From an uncultured Methanomassiliicoccus sp. (GTDB taxonomy: Archaea > Thermoplasmatota > Thermoplasmata > Methanomassiliicoccales > Methanomassiliicoccaceae): a stretch of 64,000 nucleotides of DNA. The DNA is taken from the NCBI GenBank assembly GCA_944319735.1, contig CALUEU010000001.1, positions 248,001-312,000 on the forward strand. The letters run 5' to 3'. The translations under genes were made by a program, and so were the position numbers. This document shows positions 18,825 to 28,478 of this stretch, piece by piece; position 1 is the first letter of the stretch; every line of letters begins with the position of its first letter. A model generated the notes under the pieces. That model searched no databases, had not been told where the DNA came from, and was given only the letters and a program-made list of their open reading frames with translations.

Positions 18825-19740
18825 AAATAGGCATCCAAAGTTGTAATGTTTCTTCACTGCTTATTAATGTGAAATAGATGGTATGGCTACCTGGTGCAGG
18901 AACTGAAAAGTATATGTTTAAACTCAACTCCTCACCTTCAGCAAGTGTCAGCATAGTAGATCGTCCGATTGACGGATCAAGAGAAATTACAGATCCAGGT
19001 GTAAAATAAACTGTCTGGCTATATCCCAATCCATCTGAAACTATTAATGTTAAATTTTCCTCTTCGGACAGATGTGACTTTACATTAACAATGACATTAG
19101 ACACTCCAACCACTGTACTAGGAAGACTTTCTACGGTTCCAGATGGTCCGTTTATGCTGAATTCCACAAAATTCTCTTTTTGTGGTTCTTTAGCCAAAGT
19201 GGATGCAGACACGGCAACGAATACTACTAGTGCCGCAACGACCAAAACCATTATTGATCTTTCTGCAGCAGTATATCTTTTTCCAGTTCCAAATTTAAAG
19301 TTTAATACGAATGGATCTCTGGCCCATGAAATTCTCCTGCTGATGGCGATTACTGTGAAAATCACTGTAAATATAAGAATTTCAAATGCTGCGGTGATCG
19401 TAGTAATTCCAAAAAGACCCCTAGATAAAAGGGTTCCAGTTATGCCTACAATTACAGCACTTAGCGCTACAGATAATGCTATTCTCTCCAACATTGTTAT
19501 TTCATGTGTTTTTTCTGATCGAGGCAGCGTAAAGGACTGTGACAGCAATGCTGTGTTTCCAGGAAATAATGCAGAAACCAGTGCATAACCAGTAGCAAAA
19601 AAAACTGCATAAAATGCAATAATGTCTAAAATGATTCCATATAAACCAGCAAGGCTCATGAAAACTGCAACGCATACAACGATCAGATTGAGAATCAGAT
19701 CGGATGGCCTTGTCGGTCCTGCAAAAACAATGTTTTTTAT
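18805..19740 (-). CDS. DUF1616 family membrane protein, apparent ATA start
   Basis: About 312 residues. Four membrane spans fill the first half (LILNLIVVCVAVF, GIILDIIAFYAVFF, then after a loop ERIALSVALSAVIVG and AAFEILIFTVIFTVI), a fifth lies near residue 170, and the rest is an exported beta-rich domain. This is the layout of archaeal DUF1616 proteins, often found in glycan and S-layer loci; function unknown. GGAGGTG at 19746-19752 is an excellent ribosome site, but the codon at proper distance is ATA (19740-19738), overlapping the previous stop as TAATA. The only other in-frame start upstream, a TTG at 19788, lacks a ribosome site. Confidence 0.75.
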   Translation of the reverse strand: MKNIVFAGPTRPSDLILNLIVVCVAVFMSLAGLYGIILDIIAFYAVFFATGYALVSALFPGNTALLSQSFTLPRSEKTHEITMLERIALSVALSAVIVGITGTLLSRGLFGITTITAAFEILIFTVIFTVIAISRRISWARDPFVLNFKFGTGKRYTAAERSIMVLVVAALVVFVAVSASTLAKEPQKENFVEFSINGPSGTVESLPSTVVGVSNVIVNVKSHLSEEENLTLIVSDGLGYSQTVYFTPGSVISLDPSIGRSTMLTLAEGEELSLNIYFSVPAPGSHTIYFTLISSEETLQLWMPIYVPPTE

Positions 19741-20825
19741 TATAACACCTCCAGACAAGATTTTAATTTGGGAGCGACCGCTTCCCAAGAATATTTGTCA
19801 ACGATTAGTTTACGTCCTTCATTTCCAAGTACAACTCCAAGCTCTGGATTGCAGAGAATTTGTGCCACTTTTTCATGAAAATCATCCTTAGTTCCAATTA
19901 AACAATTTTTTCCATCAACTAGTTCTGGAATTCCATCAACTGCAAGTTTACTTACTACAACGGGGCAGCCTACAGATAGCATATCAACTACTTTGGTGAG
20001 GATTCCAACTCCTTTCCAAAGCGGAGCAACGCATACATCTGCAGCAGAAATCCATAAAAATATGTCTGGGACATATCCAAGCATTACTGCGTCTCCAGTA
20101 TTTTCAATATTTCCGCTACCAGCAACGTATAATGTTACATCAGGAATTGTTTCTTTTAACCTTGGAACTACTTCATCAATTAGATATCGTACAGCGTCTT
20201 CATTTGGATAATAATTTAATGATCCAAAAAATAAAATTACTTTCTGATCTGATGGTATTCCTAATTTAGATTTGGCTTCAGATTTGGGAGTGATGGTTAC
20301 CCTGTTTAAGTCAGCACAAGTTGGAATTACGATGAATTTTGAGCTGTCAAAACCGATCTTTTTGTAAACGTCTTCATCTTTTTCAGATACTACAATTATC
20401 TTTGAAGCAGCTTTTGCCACCATCTTTTCCATAATCAAATTAGATTTTATGAAGGCACTGGATTTTCCTACTGCTGCACCAAAGTCTTTGATGTTTCCAT
20501 GGTTATCCCAAACCGAAGGGATTTGTAGAATCTTAGAAGCCATTGCACCTGCAAATGCATAATATGAACCTTCTGCAAACACAATTGAGTCTCTATTTTT
20601 CTTACCTGTTCGCAGTATGTTAAAGAATGTTTTAAACTCACTTAATATAAATAAACCATATCTTTGAAATTTATTATATTCTTGATTATATACTCTGTTA
20701 TCTAATTCATCTGTGGAGATTGGTAGTATTTTTGTCCATTCAGACAATATATGAACAAGTTTTGGAGTCCTCTCACTGCTTTGAGGGTTTGGGTTAACAT
20801 ATGGAACAAATATGATTTTATTCAT
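19740..20825 (-). CDS. GT4 family glycosyltransferase
   Basis: 361 residues, GT-B fold. The donor-binding C-domain is clear: KVILFFGSLNYYPNEDAVRY, DVTLYVAGSG, VPDIFLWISAADVCVAPLW and SVGCPVVVSKLAVDGI. It starts at the ATG at 20825 with GGGAG 6 bases upstream, overlapping the stop of the preceding glycosyltransferase by ATGA. It is the third gene in the minus-strand set 23666 to 17144. Donor and acceptor sugars cannot be read from sequence. Confidence 0.88.
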   Translation of the reverse strand: MNKIIFVPYVNPNPQSSERTPKLVHILSEWTKILPISTDELDNRVYNQEYNKFQRYGLFILSEFKTFFNILRTGKKNRDSIVFAEGSYYAFAGAMASKILQIPSVWDNHGNIKDFGAAVGKSSAFIKSNLIMEKMVAKAASKIIVVSEKDEDVYKKIGFDSSKFIVIPTCADLNRVTITPKSEAKSKLGIPSDQKVILFFGSLNYYPNEDAVRYLIDEVVPRLKETIPDVTLYVAGSGNIENTGDAVMLGYVPDIFLWISAADVCVAPLWKGVGILTKVVDMLSVGCPVVVSKLAVDGIPELVDGKNCLIGTKDDFHEKVAQILCNPELGVVLGNEGRKLIVDKYSWEAVAPKLKSCLEVL

Positions 20826-22000
20826 TGTGACTCCCCATAAATGCAACACAATCTGTCTGCAGAAACACCAAAATCAAATTCATTAACTGCTAAATCTCGG
20901 GCTTTACAGCTCATCGATTCAATTCTGCTTTCATCATTGAAAAGTTCCATGATGGAGGCTGCAAAGTCTTCTGGAGTAGGTGATGCCATAAGCCCTGCAC
21001 CCTCGTTGATTATATCAGATTCAACACCCCTACCAAATGAAGATAATATCGGTATGCCGCAAGATATAGATTCTATAGCAGTAAATGGAAACAGATCGTT
21101 TCTACTGCTTAATGCATAAAGATCAGCACAGTTGTATAGCTTGGCTAGGTCATAATTGTCAAGATATTCGGTGTGGATGGAGACTGTGTCTGTGAGTCCT
21201 AATTTCCCAATGAGTCCTCTTAGATTTTCTTCCTCGGGACCTGTTCCTTTGATGATTAACTTAAAATCTGGATTTTCATCTTTTATTATTCTAGCCGCTT
21301 TGACTAAGATATCCATACCTTTATTATGATGCAGCCTTCCAACTGAAATAACTACATTGTGATTTTCAGACAATCCAAATTCCCGACGAGACTTTTCTTT
21401 ATCCATCGGTTTGAATATTGAACAGTCTACACCAGAGTGAACTACTTGCGTAATCAGTTCCTCTTCAAACCCACAATCTGTAAGATGATTTGCTGCAGAT
21501 TTTGAACGTGGAATTATTTTACAATTTCTTGTTATTCTTTTTCCAAGTGTATTGTAAAATTGTTTTTGGATCGTTCCTGCTACGCCTTGCATTAGGATGT
21601 CTAGTTCCTGCCAGACAAACAACTTTGAAAATGAACTTTTGACGGCAGAATTGGAATACATAGTCCCCATCTGGAAAACTTCTCCAGATTGGACTACATC
21701 AAATGCATTCCGTCTGAGATGTGCTTTCAATGATGGCGTACAGGGAAATACAGCCGGAGGAAAGATAGATGACATCCGTGTTGGTACGTATACGATATTT
21801 ACATCATCTAAAGAACATTTTATAGCTGGCTCATATGCATCAGAGATGTATATTGTTACTTGGTGGCCTCTAGAAGCTAGAGTCGTGGCTAATTTTGTGA
21901 TGTTTAAGTCTTTATCTGATTCAGGTACTGGATTTTTCACTGCTCGTCCTTTGGGAAGGTCTGCAGTTTTGGTAATCAGGTTTACCAAAGCGATGTTCAT
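20822..22000 (-). CDS. GT4 family glycosyltransferase
   Basis: 392 residues, GT-B fold. NIALVNLITKTADLPKGRA begins the acceptor domain; the C-domain shows VVISVGRLHHNKGMDILVKA, FKLIIKGTGPEEENLR, YALSSRNDLFPFTAIESISC and GIPILSSFGRG, the last two containing the catalytic E-x7-E. AGAGGGATATGAA precedes the ATG at 22000, which falls 1 base after the stop of the upstream membrane protein. It overlaps the next gene by 4 bp. Confidence 0.9.
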   Translation of the reverse strand: MNIALVNLITKTADLPKGRAVKNPVPESDKDLNITKLATTLASRGHQVTIYISDAYEPAIKCSLDDVNIVYVPTRMSSIFPPAVFPCTPSLKAHLRRNAFDVVQSGEVFQMGTMYSNSAVKSSFSKLFVWQELDILMQGVAGTIQKQFYNTLGKRITRNCKIIPRSKSAANHLTDCGFEEELITQVVHSGVDCSIFKPMDKEKSRREFGLSENHNVVISVGRLHHNKGMDILVKAARIIKDENPDFKLIIKGTGPEEENLRGLIGKLGLTDTVSIHTEYLDNYDLAKLYNCADLYALSSRNDLFPFTAIESISCGIPILSSFGRGVESDIINEGAGLMASPTPEDFAASIMELFNDESRIESMSCKARDLAVNEFDFGVSADRLCCIYGESQ

Positions 22001-22001
22001 T

Positions 22002-23666
22002 TCATATCCCTCTGGCAAACATTACCTGATACCGTCCGTTATCGTAGACCTTAGAGTTCATTACTTCTTGATTTAGATAGAAATCATATCTATCTTCTAT
22101 ACCCCATTGTTTATACCATAATTCGGTAGTATCATCAAACAGATATGAACCCGATCCAGAACTTGAAGCCATCTCAAGCACGGTCGTTGGATAAGTTGCA
22201 CTGAATTGCAGTCTTTGATAAGATTCTCCATCGCCCCAGTCTTTGTACGGATAATACCCTCCAATTACATAGGTTTGAGGAACTTCCTCAGATAGGTAAT
22301 CTGTAGCTGCAATACTTTCTGCACTGCTGGTATACAAACTCTGCTGGTAGAACAAAGTTGATGCGCACGAGACGACGATACCAGCCACGAGTATAGTGGT
22401 TAATACTGCAGTAACTTTCCTTTTCCTCAAAAGGGTTGGCACAAAGAACAATGGCGCTACCAGCATCAGATATAAAATTCCCCTATCGTAGATTTGCCCA
22501 TTGAAAAACAGAGCATCTAGAGGGATGGCGATTGCCGGTATGAATAGCAGCGGAAGTATGTGCTTTGGAATTGAAATTTTCTTTCTATTAAATACATAAA
22601 TTAATAGTCCAATTAGAGTTAACAAACCAAATATGAGGATTGTAAATGTACGAATCTGAGGATAAAGTGTCCCAAATATATTTTCAGTACCTGTCCTCAT
22701 TTCATATTGGTTTTGAACTGCCTGATCCATGAATCCTAGATATTGAACCTGACCTAGCACAAACTGTGTCAGGTTTAGAGTAAATTCGGCTGCTCCGATT
22801 AAAGACCATATTATCCAGATTATCAAGAATAAAGCGGCTGGCCAATGACCATTTGCAGGAGGTGCAGTAGTCTTAACTCTATGATATATTCTGCTGATTA
22901 TTTCCTTTGCAACCACTGCACTCAATACGAACAATACAGTAGTCGGGTGAGATACAGTCAAAAATGCAAACAATGCAACGGCAGTGCCTTTCCACGCGGT
23001 TCCCTGTCTTTCGAGACATACAAAGATTAGAAGCCCAATTGCCAGACCTATGGATTGTGGAGAGAAATTAAACTGCAGCCATACATTTACAAAAGCGGCG
23101 ACTAGAAATGCCACTCTGTATCCTGTTGATGGAACATATGTCCTAACAAACAAGTATATTGCAACTAGCGTGAAAGCTGCAGCAAATACTGGATAAAATC
23201 TCAAAAATCCAAGTACATTTGGATCGGCAATGACTGAAAATGTTGCAGCGAATGCAAAGAACCCAGGATAGTTATATGCATATGAATAATCAGGATCATC
23301 TGGGATAAAACCAGTTGATGCCATCTCAAATGAGGAATTGTAATGCATATATGAGTCCCATACAACAGGGTATGTTTGAAACAAAGCAGTGGATCCCCAT
23401 AATGTAACAAAGACAGCCATAGCTTGTATGAAAAATACCCTTTCTGAAGCAGTGAATGCTCCTATTGCAAGGGACAATATCATTATCCCCATTCCAATCC
23501 AGAAACCAATAGGGAGCATTCCAAGAAGCCCAAACGGTTCAGATACTGGAATGTGCTGTATTGAATATCCGTATGATGAGATTATGCATATTGCTAATCC
23601 CACCAACGTCAAAAGATAGAGGGGTAGTGGACGTACCCGGTATTCATTGTTCAAGAATTTCCCCAT
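22002..23666 (-). CDS. Polytopic membrane protein, GT-C glycosyltransferase-like
   Basis: About 554 residues with some twelve hydrophobic spans, followed by a 110-residue exported C-terminal domain (from about residue 440). The loop after the third span reads VVWDSYMHYNSSFEMA with an Asp, as in the first extracytoplasmic loop of GT-C enzymes that use polyprenyl-phosphate sugars; NYPGFFAFAATFSVI follows. I infer a transferase, ligase or polymerase acting on lipid-linked glycan outside the membrane. The start is uncertain: the ATG at 23666 precedes the first span, and one at 23741 is possible. It heads the minus-strand half of the locus, divergent from 23875. Confidence 0.7.
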   Translation of the reverse strand: MGKFLNNEYRVRPLPLYLLTLVGLAICIISSYGYSIQHIPVSEPFGLLGMLPIGFWIGMGIMILSLAIGAFTASERVFFIQAMAVFVTLWGSTALFQTYPVVWDSYMHYNSSFEMASTGFIPDDPDYSYAYNYPGFFAFAATFSVIADPNVLGFLRFYPVFAAAFTLVAIYLFVRTYVPSTGYRVAFLVAAFVNVWLQFNFSPQSIGLAIGLLIFVCLERQGTAWKGTAVALFAFLTVSHPTTVLFVLSAVVAKEIISRIYHRVKTTAPPANGHWPAALFLIIWIIWSLIGAAEFTLNLTQFVLGQVQYLGFMDQAVQNQYEMRTGTENIFGTLYPQIRTFTILIFGLLTLIGLLIYVFNRKKISIPKHILPLLFIPAIAIPLDALFFNGQIYDRGILYLMLVAPLFFVPTLLRKRKVTAVLTTILVAGIVVSCASTLFYQQSLYTSSAESIAATDYLSEEVPQTYVIGGYYPYKDWGDGESYQRLQFSATYPTTVLEMASSSGSGSYLFDDTTELWYKQWGIEDRYDFYLNQEVMNSKVYDNGRYQVMFARGI

Positions 23667-23874
23667 CTTTGAATCATATTTCAACAGAGTGTTTATAAAA
23701 TTAACCGATGAATATGGTGATGTTTTCAAATGAACTGTCATTAAAACCGAAATTATAAGTATCTCTCCCTTACACAATAGAATCAATTCTAAGCAAACGC
23801 TGGATAGCGAGATATGATTCTGAAAAAATGATCTCTGCAGGATATAGCGTGAGCTATGAATGAGGATGCCAGAA
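23667..23874. promoter_or_regulatory. Divergent promoter region of the glycan locus
   Basis: The 208 bp between the two outward-facing glycan operons contain no convincing gene. The region is AT-rich and should hold both promoters. I see no strong palindrome that would mark an operator. Confidence 0.45.
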
Positions 23875-24711
23875 ATGTCCAAAAAGGTAGCAATTATCAT
23901 ACCTGCATTGAATGAAGAAGAAAGTATAGCAGATGTTATTGATAATGTGTTAAACGTTGGTCTCCATAATCCAGATTATAATCTATTTCTAGAAGTTATA
24001 GACGGTCGTTCATCAGATAATACAGCAAAAATTGCAAGAGAAAAAGGTGCAAATGTAATAATTCAAAAAGGAAAGGGAAAGGGCGTCGGAATCAGGCAGA
24101 CCATTGATCTTTGCTTCCCAAAGAATGTTGTAGATAGGACCTTGTCTCTTGCGTGCGGAAACTGCAATAATATCCAAGATATTTCTTCACTTCTAGATAC
24201 TAATTATATAATAATGTTGGATGCCGACGGAACATATCCACCAGAGCATATTCCAGATGTGATTGCTGCCCTCGAATCTGGTGAAGATGTTGTTATGGGA
24301 TCACGATTCAAAGGCACTATTGAAGAAGGTGCCATGACTAAAATGAATAGAGTTGGTAATAGAATCCTGAGTACTCTGGCAGCAATATTGTACAATCATA
24401 AATGCAGTGATATATGCACGGGAATGTGGGGATTTAGAACTGATGCATTAAAAGTATTGCAGTTAGAATCTAAGCATTTTGAACTAGAAGCAGAATTATT
24501 TGCTGAATCTGTAAAAAAGGGACTGAATGTAGGAGAGGTTCCGATCAGATATTTACCAAGGCGTGGAGAGACTAAATTAGTTCCAGTGGCAGCAGGAATC
24601 TCTATACTGTCAATGATAGTAAAAAGAAGATTTTTGAATGCTGGAGGAGGTTTTGGAGTCCGATTAATGAAGCCTAAAGAAAATTCTGCAAATTCAATTC
24701 GTTTTGGATGA
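23875..24711 (+). CDS. GT2 family glycosyltransferase, dolichyl-phosphate sugar synthase-like
   Basis: 278 residues. VAIIIPALNEEESIADVIDNV, EVIDGRSSDNTAKIA, IMLDADGTYPPEHI (the D-x-D metal site) and VVMGSRFKG match the DPM/DPG synthase group, which charges polyprenyl phosphate with a sugar on the cytoplasmic face. CTGMWGFRTDALKVL and FELEAELFAESVKKGLNVGEVPI are also typical. There is no C-terminal membrane pair. Between strands 2 and 4 it has an extra cysteine-containing insert (LACGNCNNIQD). GAGG lies 9 bases before the ATG at 23875. The next gene starts 4 bp after the stop. Confidence 0.9.
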   Translation: MSKKVAIIIPALNEEESIADVIDNVLNVGLHNPDYNLFLEVIDGRSSDNTAKIAREKGANVIIQKGKGKGVGIRQTIDLCFPKNVVDRTLSLACGNCNNIQDISSLLDTNYIIMLDADGTYPPEHIPDVIAALESGEDVVMGSRFKGTIEEGAMTKMNRVGNRILSTLAAILYNHKCSDICTGMWGFRTDALKVLQLESKHFELEAELFAESVKKGLNVGEVPIRYLPRRGETKLVPVAAGISILSMIVKRRFLNAGGGFGVRLMKPKENSANSIRFG

Positions 24712-24715
24712 TTAT

Positions 24716-25888
24716 ATGAAAATTGCAATGATTACTCCAGAATTTCTTAGTTGGGGAGGGATAGGGAGCTATACAATACAACTTTCAAAACATCTTCCAT
24801 CTGAATTTGAAATGCATTTGATATGTTTAGGTGGAAATGAATGTTCATGCGATATTGATGTACACAGCCTTGGAGAGTCGAAAGATACATTTTTCTGCAA
24901 TGGACAATTTCAATACAGACTATGGCGTTCATTTAGAAAATTACAGGATGAGAATAAATTTGATCTCATACACGCCAACCATGCTCAGATGCCAGACATC
25001 TTGATGAAACTTTGGCATAACAACATGCCTTCGATAACGACTGTGCACAGTACAATTGGATCTCAGCGGCTTGGCACTAAGAATTCAGCTGCCCCGGTGG
25101 AACGCCTAGAAAAATCAGAACGTATGACCTATGCACTTTTTCCAATATTATCAGCTACTGAAAAATTCTACTTAAAAAGGTCACCCAATCTCATATTTGT
25201 TTCAGAGTATATACGAGCGTGGTGTGTAGATAGAGTAGGTGTAGGAATAGGAGCAGAAGTTATTCCCAATGGTATAGATACAAATGTATTTTCACATCAG
25301 GAATACAGTAAAGCAATAGAACATTTTCCACAACTTGACGGCATTGAAAATATCGTTTTATTTTCTGGAAGAATGATCGCTCTTAAAGGAATAGAAACTG
25401 CAATATTAGCTAAAAAAGAGCTTGATGAAAAAACTTGTTTTGTCTTTGCAGGAAATGGAGATGCCTCGAAATGGATCTCTTATTCTCATTCAATTGGTTT
25501 GAGTGATAAGGACTGCCTATTCCTCGGACCAGTGTCTTATGAAGAAATGCCATATCTATATTCTTTAGCCTCTGCATTTATTCTTCCTTCTTTTTCCGAA
25601 AGTTTTCCATTGACGATTCTAGAAGCCATGTCATGCGGAGTTCCGGTAATTGCTTCAGATATCGGCGGAGTTCCTGAAATTGTTCAAAATGAAAAAGATG
25701 CCATATTGATAAATGCTGGAGATAGTAAAGAACTGTCAAATGCAATATCTAGGATATTGATTGATGATAATTTTGTAAATAATATTAAAATTAACGCACG
25801 TAACAAAATTTTAGATAAATTCAATGTGGAAACTATGGCAAAAAACACTGCGAACGCATACATAAAAGCTATTGAGGGGTCTAAATGA
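24716..25888 (+). CDS. GT4 family glycosyltransferase
   Basis: 390 residues, GT-B fold. KIAMITPEFLSWGGIGSYTIQL gives the N-terminal glycine loop; NIVLFSGRMIALKGIETAI, FVFAGNG, ILPSFSESFPLTILEAMSC and GVPVIASDIGGVPEIV define the donor domain with the E-x7-E. It lies between a GT2 and a radical SAM gene in a plus-strand operon; the next gene overlaps its stop by ATGA. Confidence 0.9.
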   Translation: MKIAMITPEFLSWGGIGSYTIQLSKHLPSEFEMHLICLGGNECSCDIDVHSLGESKDTFFCNGQFQYRLWRSFRKLQDENKFDLIHANHAQMPDILMKLWHNNMPSITTVHSTIGSQRLGTKNSAAPVERLEKSERMTYALFPILSATEKFYLKRSPNLIFVSEYIRAWCVDRVGVGIGAEVIPNGIDTNVFSHQEYSKAIEHFPQLDGIENIVLFSGRMIALKGIETAILAKKELDEKTCFVFAGNGDASKWISYSHSIGLSDKDCLFLGPVSYEEMPYLYSLASAFILPSFSESFPLTILEAMSCGVPVIASDIGGVPEIVQNEKDAILINAGDSKELSNAISRILIDDNFVNNIKINARNKILDKFNVETMAKNTANAYIKAIEGSK

Positions 25889-27300
25889 AAGTTCTTCTTG
25901 TAAATCCACCTAGATACAATGGAGTATCTGTTATACGTGAAGAGAGATGTGAAGTCACAGAAAGATATTCTGTATTGGAGCCTTATTCATTATTGCAGAT
26001 AGCTTCACTTCTAAGAAATGATGGACACAGCGTATCATTCATAGATTTAAATGGATTGGATATGAGATATGATGCTCTGAAGGATAAACTCGACAGAACT
26101 AAGCCTGATGCTGTTCTGTTTCGTTTTACCCCCACCACATTTGATCATGACATAAAAACAGCTAGCATAACTAAAGAATTAGATCCAGACATACATACAG
26201 GAGGATTATGCTGGACATTACATACTCTTGGATCACAAGTTATGAATGAAGCTCCAGATCTTGATGCATACATAACCGGTGAGTATGAAGTTGCCTCTCC
26301 CACTTTGATTAATTCCTGGGAAAGGGGAAATGATGTGTCACCAGGGGTTATGACAAAACATGGATATGGCGGTGACGTGGAACCATTGAAAGATTACGAT
26401 TCTCTTCCACTTCCCGCATATGATTTACTTCCCAATCTGGATCCGTATTTTGTAACTGCCCCTGCAGGCCAACCATTCAGCATAATGTATACCAGCAAAG
26501 GATGCCCGTTCAAATGTTCATTCTGCACAGTAGCCGGCACTCCATTAAAAATGAAATCTTCACAGAAGATAATTGAAGAGCTTAGATATCTTAAAGATCA
26601 TTACAGCCTTAGAACCGCTTCATTTTTTGATGAAACATTTACTTTTAATAGAAAAAGAACAGAAGAAGTCTGTAGATTACTGAAAGAAGAAAATCTTGAC
26701 ATCAAATGGTATTGTAATACAAGAGCACATTTGGTAGATAAAGAACTTTTAGAAATGATGAGATCTGCTGGTTGCCGTGGGGTATCATTTGGAATTGAAT
26801 CTGGAAGTCAACGTATTTTAGATTCTGTAGGAAAAAATATTAAAGTAGATGAAGCAAAAAATGCAATAAAATGGGCTAAAGAAGCTAAGATCAAAACATT
26901 CTGTTCATTTATTCTTGGACTTCCTGGAGAAAACTGGGAAAGTGTGTCTGAAACTATGCGTTTTGTGAAAGAAACTTTACCCAATTCAGCACAATTCAAC
27001 GTGGCCGTTCCATATCCTGGAACGAAATTGTATGAAGACACCTATGGAAAAGATACACCGATTACAGATTTCAGGTTACTGTATCAGGACAGTGCAATAG
27101 CTGGTACTGATGAACTTACTCCAGAAGACCTTAACAATGCTAGAGAAGCAGCATACAGAGCGCTGTATACATCAAGTAGATGGTGGGGGTCAAATCTAAA
27201 ACATGTAATTACAGAACCTTCGGATCTTGATTTAGCATTCAGATATGCTTTGAAAATTGTAAATAATTTCGTGTTCCACAAAATGAAGGATGCTCATTGA
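25885..27300 (+). CDS. B12-binding-domain radical SAM protein
   Basis: 471 residues. The N-terminal 150 residues form a Rossmann-like cobalamin-binding-type domain (PYSLLQIASLLRNDGHSVSF...DLNGLD), without the D-x-H-x-x-G of base-off binders. The radical SAM core has the [4Fe-4S] motif C-x3-C-x2-C in GCPFKCSFCTVAG, followed by FDETFTFNRKRTEEVC, GVSFGIESGSQRIL and FCSFILGLPGENWES. Relatives methylate or rearrange unactivated carbons. In a glycosyltransferase operon it probably modifies a sugar or lipid carrier, but no substrate can be named. Confidence 0.85.
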   Translation: MKVLLVNPPRYNGVSVIREERCEVTERYSVLEPYSLLQIASLLRNDGHSVSFIDLNGLDMRYDALKDKLDRTKPDAVLFRFTPTTFDHDIKTASITKELDPDIHTGGLCWTLHTLGSQVMNEAPDLDAYITGEYEVASPTLINSWERGNDVSPGVMTKHGYGGDVEPLKDYDSLPLPAYDLLPNLDPYFVTAPAGQPFSIMYTSKGCPFKCSFCTVAGTPLKMKSSQKIIEELRYLKDHYSLRTASFFDETFTFNRKRTEEVCRLLKEENLDIKWYCNTRAHLVDKELLEMMRSAGCRGVSFGIESGSQRILDSVGKNIKVDEAKNAIKWAKEAKIKTFCSFILGLPGENWESVSETMRFVKETLPNSAQFNVAVPYPGTKLYEDTYGKDTPITDFRLLYQDSAIAGTDELTPEDLNNAREAAYRALYTSSRWWGSNLKHVITEPSDLDLAFRYALKIVNNFVFHKMKDAH

Positions 27301-27308
27301 GGAATCGT

Positions 27309-28478
27309 ATGGAAACTATGAAGATATTGATGGTCTCAACATTCTATCCGCCATACCATCTGGGCGGAGATGCAATTCACGTAAAGTATCTTACCGATGA
27401 ACTAGTGAAGGCAGGACACGAAGTACATGTAATTCATAGTTTAGATGCATATGATCTCAAAAAGAAGGGAAAGAAACAGGATGAGAAGGATTCTGCAGAA
27501 CATATCTATAGGTTAAAAACAGAATTGGGATCGTTTTCTGCAGCCGGCAGCTATCTAACTGGTAAAAATCGAAGCGCAGACAGACTTGTAGATAGAATAT
27601 GTTCTGAAATTAAACCGGACTGGATACACTATCACAATATTTCCATGCTAGGGTGTGGTGTGTTAAATAAAGGTAAAACTAAGAAAATATACACCTGCCA
27701 TGATCATTGGCCTTTTTGTCAACGCAACGACTATATGAAATTTGGAGAATATATCTGCGATGTACAAAACTGCTTAAGCTGTTCGATAAAATCACATCGA
27801 CCAGTTAGATTAATTAGTACAAATCAAATCATGTCCGAAATCAAACGTGTAGATGCTATAATTTCTCCATCGAGATATATGAAAAATATGCTGTCTGCAT
27901 TTGGAGCAGAGTCTGTTCTGATTAAAAATTTTGTTCCTCGCCCTACAGAAAACACGAATGTTAAAAGTGATCCACACTTCATATATACAGGAGTTCTTGA
28001 AAAACATAAAGGATTAGATATATTAGTCAATGCTTACTTGAAATCAAAGTCAGACTTTGAATTACACATTCTTGGAGATGGATCTTTAAAGGAAAACATC
28101 AAGAATATGTCTGATAAAGGAGTAAAATATTTAGGATTTCTTCCAAGATCAAAATTAATTCCAGAAGTTGCATCATCACTCTGTATGATTGCACCGTCAA
28201 TATGCGGTGAAAATTCTCCATTGTCTTGCATTGAGGCATTATCTGTCGGTGTACCTCTCATTGTTTCACCGAATGGAGGATTACCAGAGCTTGCAGAAAA
28301 CTGCGGAATTATTTCGCCACCCACTGAAAAAGAATTCGCTTCTGCACTGATTCGAATTGATAGTGATAAAGAATTGAGGGATAAAATGTCGCACAATGCA
28401 TTGAGGAAATATGAGAAAGAGCATAGTCCAGAAGCCTTCATGAAAGAATATTTTTCATTAGTGGAGGCATTGATATGA
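27309..28478 (+). CDS. GT4 family glycosyltransferase
   Basis: 389 residues, GT-B fold. KILMVSTFYPPYHLGGDAIH starts the acceptor domain; FIYTGVLEKHKGLDILVNAY, FELHILGDGS, APSICGENSPLSCIEALSV and GVPLIVSPNGGLPELA form the donor domain. A cysteine-rich patch (ICDVQNCLSCSI, near residue 155) is common in the CapM-like group. GAGGA stands 5 bases before the ATG at 27309, which settles the start. ATGA overlap with the next radical SAM gene. Confidence 0.9.
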   Translation: METMKILMVSTFYPPYHLGGDAIHVKYLTDELVKAGHEVHVIHSLDAYDLKKKGKKQDEKDSAEHIYRLKTELGSFSAAGSYLTGKNRSADRLVDRICSEIKPDWIHYHNISMLGCGVLNKGKTKKIYTCHDHWPFCQRNDYMKFGEYICDVQNCLSCSIKSHRPVRLISTNQIMSEIKRVDAIISPSRYMKNMLSAFGAESVLIKNFVPRPTENTNVKSDPHFIYTGVLEKHKGLDILVNAYLKSKSDFELHILGDGSLKENIKNMSDKGVKYLGFLPRSKLIPEVASSLCMIAPSICGENSPLSCIEALSVGVPLIVSPNGGLPELAENCGIISPPTEKEFASALIRIDSDKELRDKMSHNALRKYEKEHSPEAFMKEYFSLVEALI

